Positions 51,887-62,913 are shown, numbered from the stretch's first letter. The stretch is DNA of 64,000 bases from Osedax fenrisi (GCA_964019155.1 OZ025243.1:10037865-10101864); one strand, 5' to 3'. Notes: generated from the letters alone by a model not told the origin. Numbers and translations: made by a program.

Positions 51887-53808
51887 CAGGGGAAAATGAG
51901 GAAAAGACGAATATCTTCTAATTCGCGTAATCGAAATATACAAAAACTATTATAATTTTTAAACTGAATAAACTATTCTATTTTATCCGAAAATATTAGA
52001 CGTTGAAATCTAAAATAATTTAAAGATTTCATTATAACTCGAAATTATTATAATTCACAACCCAATAAACGCGTTCTATTCTCTTCTATAAGTGTTGACT
52101 AACGAAGGTTTGCAGGGCGCAGGTTCTCACCCTGGCATCGTTGTTGTCGATGAAATCCGCGACGATAGCTCTAGGCGTGATACCGTTCTCAAGGTTATAC
52201 GGGTAGAGGTCAAGGTCATCGGGTGTAGGCAGCAGCGACGATATGATGTTAAGACACTTGATCTGCGTGCGGTGTTTCGATCCAGCTATTTTCTGTGTCA
52301 GTGGTTATCTTGTTAATTAATTCTAATATATATATGTATATATTTAAATATAGTTAAAATCAGTACTTTATAAGTTCATAGCTTATACATATTTTCTAAC
52401 AATGCTTAATTTACCTTCTACATAACTCACCTTAGATATATAATAAATGTAGTAATGTATCAGATAATTATTATATATATATATATATATATATATGTAT
52501 ACAACATTATTAATAATATTTATATACATATATATATATATATATATCTATATCTATATATAGATTATAGTAAATATTGCTGCTATGTTAACCTGGAAGG
52601 AGATCTTAAGCAGACGAAGTTTAAGGGTGTTATCACCAGACCGAGCATTTGACAACACCAATAGTGTATTCAATGTTTCAGACGAGATTTTCTCAGAATC
52701 TATTAAGAGGGATAATTATGAATTAAATATTAATCGAATATGATTATTTTAATTATAAAAGTTAATGAATAATATGTATTAATTTTTAATATGTATTAAA
52801 TATATTATATATCTAATTATTTAAACATTTAAAATAACTATAAATAATAATAATTATCAAAATGATGATTATTGATTGTTATAATCAATAGATATATAAT
52901 AAGTAATTAATTAATTAACAATTACATATTTTTGTATGAGCTAATATAATAATTATTAAAATTTAACGAATTCAACAAATTATTTTAAATATATCAGAAT
53001 TATATATTACTTTAATTTAAAATAGAGAGTAATATAATATTAATTTTATATAACATATAAATTATATATTACATTTTTATAGTTTTTATATCAAAATGAT
53101 TAATCAATTGATTAGGAAATTAACAAATTTAAAAGATTATATATAAAAGATAATATCATTACATAATATATACATATAATGATAGCATCTCTGTAAGTAC
53201 TCGGTATATGCTACATTAGCATTGCTAATACAATATTAGTTATATTGATTTGTGTCAATATTACTAAAAATATATTTAATTATAATAAACTAATACAATA
53301 CTTAAAGCCGCATTCACGCCAAAAAATCGGCCTAATGTTGACTAATATTTTTATAATTAGATATTGGCTGTTTCTAATTACTATACATGTTTACAAAATG
53401 AAAAATTTTAAGCAACCGATATCTGGCTATAAATTCTAGGTAAAAAAGTGTCGCCGATATGTTGTTGTGAGCGTAGCAAGGTTAACCGAGGTCGTTCATG
53501 AATGAGATCAGCGTATCGATGATCTCGGAGGCGTCGTAATCCGACGTCAACGCCAGCCTACAGATGATTCGTATAGCCTGCACCCTCACGATGTTAGCGC
53601 AAGTTGGCCGCCGTATCAGATCCGTAAGGGCGTTGGCGTAGTAGTGTACGCTCTCCAGTCGGACGGGCATGATACCCTCGAACTGGGTGAGTAGCGTGAA
53701 CTGTTGTTCGGCGCTGGACGACTCGGGGAAGTGGAGTTCGGGGTCCGTGTTGTTCTTGCCGTGTCGCGACAGTTTGAGCACTTTGCGCGGCGGTTCGGAT
53801 CCATCGCG
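33633..53808 (-). CDS. INTS4: Integrator complex subunit 4 (18 exons, N-terminal exon missing)
   Basis: INTS4 is the HEAT-repeat scaffold that, with INTS9 and INTS11, forms the cleavage module cutting 3' ends of snRNAs and other nascent RNAs. Exons: 53808-53487, 52699-52593, 52292-52104, 50830-50691, 49944-49833, 48313-48242, 47020-46846, 45127-45015, 44784-44692, 44233-44091, 43501-43386, 42181-42048, 39848-39694, 39391-39298, 38288-38101, 37056-36936, 35386-35210, 33944-33633. All phases join, giving 920 codons plus TGA (human 963). Diagnostic segments: LIWLMSQLYPDK, YLEQTLDKKLMSNLR joined to RKMTAHERDRALYES, SCGAIIHGLEDEFY, DFLVDMFNDEIES, DSSYEIREALRNMF; the C-terminal domain contains LSPVENNDQVFTYVSGA. 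No ATG is in frame at the first exon, so a ~20-40 residue start exon lies upstream beyond 53808. 16 of 17 donors begin GTT. Confidence 0.95.
34000..35209. other. INTS4 last intron
   Basis: AT-rich intron between exons 35386-35210 and 33944-33633; no element recognised. The minus-strand frames at 34746-34934 and 35099-35353 are respectively chance and the 3' read-through of the exon at 35210. Confidence 0.5.
36290..36480 (+). repeat. Dispersed repeat with AGCGCCCTCTATAG core, copy 1
   Basis: Contains GATATGCATACTCTACATT, TAGCGCCCTCTATAGTTG and TACTCAAGGTACAGCG. Related copies lie at 55195-55345 (same strand) and 56690-56905 (opposite strand). Probably a mobile element, class undetermined. Confidence 0.65.
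37060..37565. repeat. Minisatellite, ~33-bp unit, about 15 copies
   Basis: Units of G(7-12)AATGTATCATAC followed by CTTACTTACTT; only the G-run length varies. It starts 3 bp outside the acceptor of the INTS4 exon 37056-36936. On the INTS4 sense strand each unit reads AAGTAAGTAAGGTATG then a C-run, that is, donor-like and polypyrimidine-like pieces. The long plus-strand frames here are just this repeat. Confidence 0.97.
38861..38963. repeat. Tandem ~19-bp repeat
   Basis: Five to six copies of GATGTAACATTCACTATAT in the INTS4 intron between 38288 and 39298. Confidence 0.9.
40685..41530. repeat. Minisatellite, ~29-bp unit, nearly 30 copies
   Basis: Unit TTTCAATGTTTCATTTG followed by TTTCGAAACATATTA, with point variation and a higher-order ~240-bp repeat in the left half (40735-40905 recurs at about 40925-41100). 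It lies in the INTS4 intron 42047-39849. Frames of 61-118 codons across it are artefacts. Confidence 0.97.
41567..41602. repeat. (TA)n microsatellite
   Basis: TA run directly after the 29-bp minisatellite. Confidence 0.95.
41989..42038. repeat. (GT)n array at an INTS4 donor
   Basis: GT repeats on the plus strand ending about 10 bp from the donor of exon 42181-42048. A second TG array lies on the acceptor side of the same exon. Confidence 0.9.
42188..42240. repeat. (TG)n array at an INTS4 acceptor
   Basis: TG repeats starting within about 7 bp of the acceptor of exon 42181-42048. On the INTS4 strand this is CA-rich and takes the place of a polypyrimidine tract. Confidence 0.9.
42828..43382. 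repeat. Minisatellite, ~33-bp unit, about 16 copies
   Basis: Unit GCACCCCGCCACCCCCACTA followed by GGGGTAGCTACTATT. The last unit runs into the donor of exon 43501-43386: the intron begins GTTAGTAGCTACCCC, the last bases of which are repeat. Confidence 0.97.
44236..44420. repeat. (GTG/GAT)n trinucleotide array at an INTS4 acceptor
   Basis: Degenerate GGT/GTA/GTT triplets starting 3-4 bp outside the acceptor of exon 44233-44091. On the sense strand it is an ACC/ACT run leading into ACACCCAG. Long frames on both strands here are artefacts. Confidence 0.95.
44655..44690. repeat. (GGGGT)n tract at an INTS4 donor
   Basis: GTGGGGTGGGGTGGGGTGGG-type tract ending at the donor of exon 44784-44692; the intron reads GTTCCCCCCACCCCC on the sense strand. 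Confidence 0.9.
45085..45215 (-). repeat. Tandem duplication of an INTS4 exon edge
   Basis: The 5' part of exon 45127-45015 with its acceptor (GCTAGATTACTTAGAGAGTG through TCTTACTTCTGTGTAG on the plus strand) recurs about 62 bp further out, near 45157-45215, with few differences. The outer copy keeps ACACAG|AAGTAAG, so it is a potential decoy acceptor. It has about 50 bp of exon-like sequence followed directly by intron sequence. Confidence 0.85.
45527..46517. mobile_element. hAT-like nonautonomous element, 991 bp, with 8-bp TSD
   Basis: Ends TAGGAGAGCCCG and CGGGCTCCCCTA are inverted repeats. CTGAACAC flanks both sides (45519-45526 and 46518-46525) as a perfect 8-bp direct duplication, the hAT hallmark. 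The interior is AT-rich with homopolymer runs and no ORF. It lies in the INTS4 intron between 46846 and 45127. Confidence 0.88.
47355..47462 (-). mobile_element. SINE family 1, 3' fragment
   Basis: Matches the last ~100 bp of the copy at 2660-2964: GGCTTCGAAGGG, GGTTATAAGTGAA, GATGAAAGGACTCCACCAAA and the A-rich tail. The head is missing. It lies in an INTS4 intron. Confidence 0.85.
47650..48235. repeat. Minisatellite, ~24-bp unit, about 24 copies
   Basis: Unit GGGGCTAAACTAGGGGGTGG with small changes, and a higher-order repeat (47740-47930 recurs at about 47980-48180). It ends about 6 bp from the donor of INTS4 exon 48313-48242. Confidence 0.97.
48316..48545. repeat. TG-rich array at an INTS4 acceptor
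   Basis: TGTGTATG/TGAGAATG-type repeats starting about 3 bp outside the acceptor of exon 48313-48242, so this 72-bp exon is bracketed by arrays on both sides. Confidence 0.9.
48926..49777. mobile_element. Inverted-repeat element with hAT-like right end
   Basis: Arms of about 80 bp (GATAAATATATTAATTTCAA with CAATACTATAATATAATT, left) recur inverted at about 49640-49730. The right end closes with ACAACCCTA, like the nested element ending at 17913; the matching left terminus is not readable. No ORF. Confidence 0.55.
50902..51148 (-). mobile_element. SINE family 2, copy 2
   Basis: The tRNA-like head at 51148-51075 reads CTGGGGTCGATGGCTCAGTG (A box within TGGCTCAGTGG), with a B-box-like part in the TTTGACTCC area. 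The body is shared with 26588-26784. The 3' side holds two TACAAATAG-type repeats. It lies in the INTS4 intron between 52104 and 50830. Confidence 0.75.
51837..51884. repeat. (TA)n microsatellite
   Basis: About 48 bp of TA, INTS4 intron. Confidence 0.95.
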
Positions 53809-53831
53809 CTGTCGACGGCGATTGGTCGTAA

Positions 53832-54395
53832 GTTAACGTTGAATTGGGTGTAATATTGGGTTATAGATTAATGTTGAATTGGGTGTAATGTTGGGTTATA
53901 GATTAATGTTGAATTGGGTGTAATGTTGGTTATAGATTAATGTTGAATTGGGGGTAATATTGGGTTATAGATTAATGTTGAATTGGGGGTAATATTGGGT
54001 TATAGATTAATGTTGAATTGGGTGTAATGTTGGTTTATAGATTAATGTTGAATTGTGCGTAATGTTGGGTTATAGATTAATGTTGAATTGGGTGTAATGT
54101 TGGGTTATAGATTAATGTTGAATTGGGTGTAATGTTGGTTATAGATTAATGTTGAATTGGGGGTAATATTGGGTTATAAATTAACATTGAATCGAGTGTA
54201 ATGTTGGATTATAGATTAATGTTGAATTGGGTGTAATATTGGGTTATAGATTAATGTTGAATTGGGAGTAATGTTGGGTAACGATTAACGTTGAATTGGG
54301 TGTAATATTGGGTTATAGATTAATGTTGAATTGGGTGTAATATTAGGTTATAGATTAATGTTGAATTGGGTGTAATGTTGGGTTATAAATTAATA
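53832..54395. repeat. Minisatellite, ~35-bp unit, about 16 copies
   Basis: Unit TTGAATTGGGTGTAATGTTG followed by GGTTATAGATTAATG. It starts about 24 bp outside the first recognised INTS4 exon (53808), so it lies in the first intron or just upstream of the gene. Confidence 0.97.
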
Positions 54396-55194
54396 TCGAC
54401 GTTTGTTCGATTAAAACTTTACTTTATTAATAATATATTACTATAGTACATACCATATTTTAATATTATATTTTGTTTAATCGATATCATTGATAATGTA
54501 TTTTTGTATATAATTGAGTATTCATTGTACGACAACTGTAGTCTGTATGCATTACATTTCATAAATTTATAAAATATTTATATCTATAATAGGAAGACGT
54601 GCTATTTTAAAAACAAAGAAATATATAATAAATAAATATATAATACATTTCGCTAAATAAGAATCAACTTATATATATATATTAATAATATATATTTTAT
54701 ATATCATTCTATCTATATATAATATAGTATATACTTATAGCGCCATTTTATATATACCGATCTGATTTCTTATTACACACCTATTACATATATTGTTAAG
54801 GGTGAATCGTTTCGTATAATAAATGCAGATGTATCAGATAATAATAATTCAGACATCGTATAAGAAATGGATATATTTCGTAGATATTTAATAGTTAACT
54901 TTATATATATATGTATATGCATATCATGCTATTTGTATATGCAACATATTAAATCAATTTTGAAATGTCTGAAATTATTATACAAGTCATCTGCAATTCA
55001 TTTCAATGCGCCTACTTCCTCTAGATATCATTTCATTATATAATGATTACAGCGAAATAATGGCAAGAATTTACATAGTGGTATGGGTGTTAGTCGATAT
55101 AAAATGATTGTATTAATAAAATATAACTCATTGATTATACAATATTTTGAATATAAACACGTAAGTTCGACATGAAGTAGTATGCACGATACAC
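54396..55194. other. AT-rich DNA, no feature
   Basis: Nothing supportable; the missing INTS4 start exon was looked for here without success. Confidence 0.4.
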
Positions 55195-56905
55195 GTGAAG
55201 ATATGCATACTCTAATTTACACTTGTGTCAACTACTATATATCAAAATACTATTTCAATATAATTATAACACTCAATTTGGACTATGCAAGGTAGTGTTT
55301 ACAAATAACTGACTTTAGTCAAGATACAGCTATATAATAATTTTAATATTTATAATTTTATATGGACATTATCGAATATAGCACATATTTGTTTTAATTA
55401 CTTTTGACGGGGTCACATTTAGAATAATTTATATATATCGCTATATCATTTAAAATTATAACTGATTTATATATATTTATTTTTAATATTACTATATTTA
55501 TATATTACTTTGTATATATTAAAAAAAATACATATCAATCAGTTATTATTATAATTTTATATTAAAAGTATAGTACTATATCTTCATTATTTATATTATT
55601 TTATTATATACACATATGTGTCAAATAATGGAAATCTTATTTTAAATTTGATCCCATAAATCGTAATAAAAAAAATCGGGTCCGTATTCGATACAGACTA
55701 TTATTTTATAATAATTATTTAATAATTAAATTATTATAATACAATTATTGTATTGTAACATTATATTTAATATTATATATCATTAGTAACAAAATATTAA
55801 GATGTACACCTCGTTAGTTATAGTTTTACTATGACCGCTGTATCCATATTCAGAATGGTGTATTTTATTTGAAGGCATATTATTAATTTAATTCATAAAA
55901 TAAATAAAACTTAAATTATGTATATTTAAATTTAACAATAACATTAAAGTTATAATCAGTGGTAAATAAAGTAGTTTTCAAAAAATATATATTTAAAATT
56001 ATATTTGAATATATATATTTAATACATTATTTAGAATAACATATTATATTATATATTATTAATAACTAAAAAATATATAATAATATTATATTAACATATT
56101 ATATGATAAATAGTATATGTTAGTAAGTTTATAGCATACATTTATATAATTTATTACAAATTTATTATAATTTTATTTTGATTAGTAATTTAGTTATAAA
56201 TTTTATAATCATTATAATGATCATTATTTATGAGTTATAGGAGTTAATAACTACGCGATTATAGCCTCAGATATTTAATAAAATAAACAAGTGCACGTTA
56301 TAACTAACTAAAGAGACAGTTTTTTAAAATATGGTGAAATTGGATATATATTCAATATAATAATTATATATTTAATATATATATAATATTATATAATATA
56401 ATATTATAATAATTATAATAATTATTATTATAATACAATTCAATACAATATAATATTGTATTGAATTTAATATGTTTAACATACTCATTATTATAATGAT
56501 TATATTAACATTATGATAATGTTATATATAATCTAATATGATTATCATGTTATGATATAGTATCATATGATTATGATAGTATCATAATAATTATTTTCAT
56601 AATAATTTGTCTTTGAAAGTGTAAATTTATATTATATATTTAGTGAGAATTCGACATAGTAACTATGATCACCGTTTAGTTGAAATATACTATCATTATG
56701 ATGGTCATTATGATGCTGTACTCAACTAAGTGCAACATTTTATAACAATACTATGCATAGTTCAACTATATAGGGCGCTAATGATATCAATATAATATCG
56801 GAATATATAGTAAATGACTAATTTATATAATATAGAGTATGAATATTTATGTATAAAACTTGTTATTTTATATTATATAATGAATGAGTTTGTATAACAA
56901 GTATC
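55195..56905. repeat. Inverted pair of the AGCGCCC repeat
   Basis: The left end (55195-55345, plus) has GAAGATATGCATACTCTA and TAGTCAAGATACAGC. The right end (56690-56905, minus) has CATTAGCGCCCTATATAG and CATACTCTATATTATA reading inward. Both match 36290-36480. The AT-rich middle has no ORF. This may be a 1.7-kb foldback element or two insertions facing each other. Confidence 0.6.
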
Positions 56906-57129
56906 TATACTTGTTTATAAACAAGTAAATAGTAGTCTTTTAGTAATATAATAATTTGATATCTAATCATATCTCTAACTAGTCTCCCGTTATTATAGAG
57001 TATCTCAATTATTTCCTTTAGGTAGCTGTACTCACTATTATAGACATCATTTTATGTGTGTTAAATAATTTGTAATGCATATGTATACCATACGATGCCT
57101 CCAACAAATTCATTAATCCTCTCACATAT

Positions 57130-59175
57130 TTCAATTTTTGAAATAGAAAGCATTATAAATGAAACCAAAGTTAAATACAGTAATGATACCTATAATTTAA
57201 ATATGTCGGTAATCAAAGAAATCAGGGTTGAAATTACTCAATATATTTCATTTATTTAATAGAACCTTATACGAGGGAATATTTCCAATTGTTTTAAAAA
57301 AAAGCTAAATTAATTCCATTATTTAAAGATGGTGATAGATCTAAACCAGAAAATTATAGAGCCATTTCATTATTACCCCAATTCTCCAAATTATTGGAAA
57401 AATTAATAAAAGTAAGAATTTTGAAATTTTTAAACAAGTTAATATATTCAGTGATTCGCAATATGGGTTTTGAAAACATTTATCAACTTATGATGCACTT
57501 TCCGATGTTATTGAAACAGTTAATTTAAATTTGGAACATTTCAATAATTTCGCTGTGACAATCCATTGACCTGTGTAAGGCTTTCGATACTTTAGATCAT
57601 GAGATTTTAATTAAAAAACTTAGTATATATGGTATAAGAGGAATAGCTTTCAAATTATTAGAAAGCTATTTAAAAGATAGGCAACAGTATGTTAGTTTAA
57701 TGAATACTACCTCAAATATTAATAATATTTTATTTTGTTTACCACAGTGTTCGGTTTTGGGGCCACTGCTATTTGTATTGTACATCAATGATATCCCAAA
57801 TATCTCTAATTCATTTAAGTCTGTATTATTTGCTGACAACACTAATTTGATTTTTACTGATAAATCAATTACTGATCTAAAAACTAATATACAACGTAAC
57901 TTTGATAGGTTGAGTTTTAATTAATTGTCCCTTAATGTTTGTAAATCTAGATAATAACTGTTTAATATTTGAAATAAAAATAATAATGTTAAATTGAATG
58001 TCAATATTAATGATATTAAAATCAAACAAGTAACACATTAACAATTTTTAGGAATAATAATTAATTACAAATTAGATTGGAAATCACAAATTAACTATGT
58101 ATCTACGAAATTATCTAGAGCTATTGGTATTTTAAATAAAGTGAAATTTAAATTTAATTTGAAATCTGTATTGATATATAATTCATTTTTTATTCTCACC
58201 TTACATACTGTTGTTATATTTGGGGTAATACATTTTTTTCAAATTTAAATAAAATATTTATAATTATACATATTAAGTACTACAATAAAGAGCTTTGAAA
58301 ATTATAAATAATGATTCTAATTATTCAACTTTTTATATTTTTCATAAGTCATTACAATATTATGATATCGTCAAAATGAATACCATAAAGTTTATGTTTA
58401 GTGCCAGGAATAAATTATAATATAATACTATTATTATTATTATTATTATTATTATTCTAATTTTTACTTTTATTTTATTTTTATTTTTTTTTAATCTAAT
58501 CTTTTTATGTTTATTATAATTTAGTTGTATAGTTTTTTTCATATTATTTGGTTTACTATAAATTTGTAATATATTTTTATTATTTTTTTATTTATATGTT
58601 TATATATTTTATATATTTTTTTATAATGATGATTAGATTACGATAAGTTTTTTAATAATATTATTGTATGTTTATTATTTTATCTACATCATGTTCTATT
58701 CTTTATAAAGAATATAAACTTATAAATGATTTACTATTTATAATTGTATTATTTTTAATTAATTTTTCTTTTATTACATTAATATTTAAGAGGTAGTAGA
58801 ATAATGATGGAATTTTTGTTGTTGTATATCGTTGACTCTTAATTCATAAATTTGTCATATTTTATATCAGGTAGTATGGATGCATTTGATGGCTCCAAAT
58901 GTTACCAGTTTATATACTATTGGCGAAAATATATTCCCTACGGTTTTGGACTTGATGAAACCACATTCGGAAAGTTGATATGCTATGGGTGTTTATGCTT
59001 TATGAGTTGATGATTTATTTTAATAATTAAATTTTTTACTCTATTTATTGATATACTATTTCTTATTTTCGTAATTTTTTCTTCTCGTAATCATACATGG
59101 GTGAAAGACTTGATAAGCTCTGCTTCTTCCTTCACCCAGGCAATTGCCAAATCTGATTTTATTATTATTATAATA
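57130..59175 (+). pseudogene. Decayed CR1/jockey-like LINE
   Basis: Reverse transcriptase remnants in changing plus frames: SKPENYRAISLLPQFSKLLE (about 57345-57400), DLCKAFDTLDHEILIKKLS (about 57570-57625), LGPLLFVLYINDIPN (about 57755-57800) and the catalytic region as FADNTN instead of FADDTN (57830-57845). Many stops and frameshifts. A LINE-like 3' end (CTCTGCTTCTTCCTTCACCC) with an ATT-rich tail sits near 59130-59175. A GC-richer piece at 58870-59000 inside is unexplained. Confidence 0.75.
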
Positions 59176-61206
59176 AATAAAATATTAATTTAAAATGTCT
59201 ATAATATATATATATATATATATATATGTGATATAGTGAACATATACTAGGGATACTAATGATGAACATGTACTATTTTTAAAGCCTGTCTTTATTTTGT
59301 ACACATGATTACTATTTTTAAATATCTGGCCATAATTCTGATTCCCGTTATTTATATTCTTAAAGAAACTGTAACTTTACATGTATGCTTCATATCAAAT
59401 ATTATAACTTCAGTATAACTATTCATAATCAAGCTATATATTTACAAAATACGCAATTTACTAACTCGTACTAAAATAAATATCTTTTAAAATAGAAATA
59501 CCATTTAAAATAAGACAAGATAAATTTTATTATTGTAATCATGATAAGAAAAAAAAACAATAAACGAACAAATAAATAATGATTTTTAAGTAATGAATCG
59601 ATAAAAGCTTTTCTTTTTTATTATAAAATATTTTATTTTTATTAGTGATTTCCTTATAATTATATACCCTTTATAGTGAGTAAAATATTGTATATATAAT
59701 CAATTATTATTAGTCAAATACTTTATTATAAAAGTTTCAATTGTGTTGAGATTATTGATCTAAATTTTCAAATCTTTTAAATGGATTCGTGTTTCAGAGA
59801 TTTTTAAGAAATTTATTGACTTGAAATTGATATCAGAATTAATTTGAGTAAAATCATAATATTGACATTTTGAGTCAGTTGAGTCATATTGGATATTAAA
59901 AATAAAACTATATTACAAATATTTGTTATCGTTATGGTATATTTATTAAATACAATAAATATTATTTTTTGTATTATTAATTTTATTTTATATTTTGTAA
60001 GAAAGTACTTTTTTAAGATTTTAAATTCTTGAAAACTTATTTTGTAGTTCACTAGTTGGGATATATTCATACTAATCTGTAAGATTATGGTGAACTAAAA
60101 CTAATAATTACTATAGCTTAACTATAGGAGGCTAGTCGATATCAAATTATTATATTATTGTTTTACTAAATGTGTAGTTTAACTTTTTCCATTATACTTT
60201 ATATATAAAATCATCCATTATACAATATATCGAGTGTTATATATGATAAACATGCAAAGATTTATAATCTGCAGATATATTTAAAAATAAATATATTTTA
60301 TATAGTTCTTTAATTATTACCCTAAATATATGATTATTAAGTTATTGAATTTATTTGCGCATATCAATACAAACATTTGAAAATAATAGTTTATAAATTT
60401 AAATAATAATAATGAAAGTTATTATTGATTGATAATTTATTTAAACAAATAAATAGACAGAATTTATAATCTAAAGTATAAATAATACATATTTGCTAAC
60501 GATAACATACATTATAGAAATAAATAAAGAATTATACAAAATTATAGAAATTAAAACCTTTTACAGTTACGATAAAAATTAACGAAAAATAATCTAAAAT
60601 AAAATATAACGTAAACATAATCTAAAATATAAATAAAATAAATTGTTTTATTGAAGAGCAACGGAATATTCTATTTCTACTTTAAATATATTGAATTCTT
60701 CTTATCTTTGTAACCTGTAATAGTAATACATTATTAATTATATAGTTTAATATTTAAATGATACATTTAATACTAATATAATGTAATACTTATAACTTTA
60801 AAATCTGTAATATTGTACATTATTAAATTTTATAAAAATAAAAAAAAAATCATATTGTAATTAGTTAACAATCTAAATTGTATATCATATGCATAACCGG
60901 AACACATACAACATAAGTAAGTTTTAAGAAATATAATTCAGATTAAAAATTGCTCTCTTGAATGGTTATAAAAATATACAGTATTATATAGGTTAATTAG
61001 TTATAACACAACAACAATGAAAGAGTATCCTAACTGGTGAAAATATATACATAATTTTATTAATTTAACTGTTAATAAAATAATATACGGATATATAATT
61101 CAGATTAAAAATGTACTCTTATATACTTTAAAAGACTTATTAATAATAAGTTATTATAAATAATATATAAATAATGTATTTGAATAATATTAAAATAATT
61201 AACTAA
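59176..61206. other. AT-rich intergenic DNA
   Basis: No gene, element or array beyond a TA run near 59207-59227 and a repeated CAGATTAAAAATTG-type block at about 60940 and 61100. Confidence 0.45.
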
Positions 61207-61337
61207 TTAATTGTCAATCGCGATAACGCCATCGCGTGTTAAATTCAAACTAAATCTCATTTCAGAACTCTCCTCATCCGCTGATGATAAGACTAAGTTG
61301 ATAAGTTTGACAAAAGCATCATGACTATTTACAACCT
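61207..61337 (-). CDS. Possible terminal exon of an unknown gene
   Basis: I do not recognise it. On the minus strand, after a TGTAG acceptor, 42 codons run to TAA with protein-like, non-AT-driven composition (VVNSHDAFVKLINLV; then SADEESSEMRFSLN and DGVIAIDN). In frame upstream there is a TGA four codons before, so splicing is needed. No upstream exon was found. The opposite strand is also open across most of it (ending KLISLTKAS), which weakens the call. Confidence 0.4.
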
Positions 61338-61372
61338 CTACATATTCGATTCATCGTGTATATGTATATACT

Positions 61373-61419
61373 ATGGAGAGTGGAATAGAGAGAATAGATC
61401 TTCCATGTCTCAAGATCAG
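61373..61419 (+). CDS. Possible first coding exon of an unknown gene
   Basis: ATG followed by MESGIERIDLPCLKI and a GTTGTT donor (phase 2), with the +3 U donor form common in this window. It is GC-richer than its flanks. No next exon was found. It sits 36 bp from, and on the opposite strand to, the possible exon at 61207-61337. Confidence 0.3.
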
Positions 61420-62212
61420 GTTGTTTACTTTAATCATTAAATATTATAATATTAATAATAATATTATATATTAGAATAATTGTGTTTGTTTCTAGTTTAT
61501 AATACTAATATGTTTTTTCCTACTAAAGGCTTGATGATAATAAAATATATTTTCTGTTGTTAAAATATATTAATAATATAGTTAGATTTTCTTATAGGAT
61601 AATTTTCATATCGATTAAAAAAAAATAAACATAATTTGTTTAGCTTTTTATAAAACAATGCAATACACAAATTTAATGTAAAAAATTAAGAAAGTAATTA
61701 GTTGTGTTCATATATTCCAATTATATGTTTATTATTATTTACAAAATATTAATATTTTTTTTAATCTAATATATAATTGAACATAATGGATTGAATATGT
61801 GGTAGATTTATAATACATATATTTGTAATAAATGTCTATCAAATATCTAATTTTTATATAAACACATATTGTGTGTGAATTAGAAGTGAAATTATAGATT
61901 ATATCTATTTTTCATGAATTCATAATTACATTTTTTTTCTAATTATAATAATTATAATAATTATCTCTATTTTTTGGAAATACTTTATTTATTATATTTT
62001 TAAAATATAGACTTAATAGAATATTATTTTTAATATTATATACTAAGTTAGGTGGTCCATTAATAAAAGTGAATATATTATTGTAATATTATATTTGTCA
62101 TCAAGATTACGATTATCTTAAGTGAATATCATTTTAACTCTACACATATGATATTTTATGTACTTTCAATAATATATACACATATATCTGTCATCATTAC
62201 ATTAGATATAAT

Positions 62213-62275
62213 CATAGATTTATAGTTTACAAACTATAAATAGTAAATTAATAAATAGTAAACTATAAATCTATG
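62213..62275. repeat. Hairpin with 17-bp arms
   Basis: CATAGATTTATAGTTTA and its exact inverse are separated by 29 bases. Confidence 0.85.
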
Positions 62276-62913
62276 GATAATAGTCAAATGTTCAATATTA
62301 TTGTAATATTATTACAAATGCATCTCTTATTGTTTATTTTAATATTATTACAAAATTAAATAGATTTAATCAAGTTGGGATATTATTAACAAATTCATAT
62401 TTGGTAATAACATTATAATTAGTAGCTTATTAGTCATTAGGAAATGTTTAAAACTTCTAATTAAAATTAGGTACATTGAAACCTACTTAAGGGGGTTCGC
62501 GGCCTTTTGAAATGATTTTTAAATAATTTTTTTTTTTTTTTTTTTTATTTGAGAAAAGTATTATTTAATATATATTTAATATTCTCTGAAACTTGTAGAG
62601 CAAATAAAGACTTATAAATGATACAATTTGATGGTTTAGTACAAGACCTATTTTGTAAAAAAAAAAATGTGTAAAAAATGGCCTAAATAATAGCAAAATA
62701 CTCATATTTTAAACTTATAATATTATATCTATAAGTGTATACTTTAAAAAAAAATTAAATGCAGTGTTATATACGATCTATTATTTAATATGATGTCAAC
62801 TAGCGACATCTATAATTAACGGATTGATATCGAATGAACGCATTACATAGGCTGTAAAATTCGAATTATAAACAAAGTAATTGAGATTGCATCATTAATA
62901 ATTTTATTTCAAA

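Noticed and set aside
53305..53475. Possible MITE with AAAGCCGCATTCACG and a reversed GAGCGTAGCAAGG
   Set aside because: The inverted ends match too weakly to support an element.
53616..53804. ATG-started minus frame (MDPNRRAKCSNC)
   Set aside because: It is out of frame with the INTS4-like translation of the same exon.
61210..61325. Plus-strand coding reading of the 61.2-kb exon (ending KLISLTKAS)
   Set aside because: Open but with no start, acceptor or partner exon; the minus-strand reading has a better acceptor and composition, though the choice is not certain.
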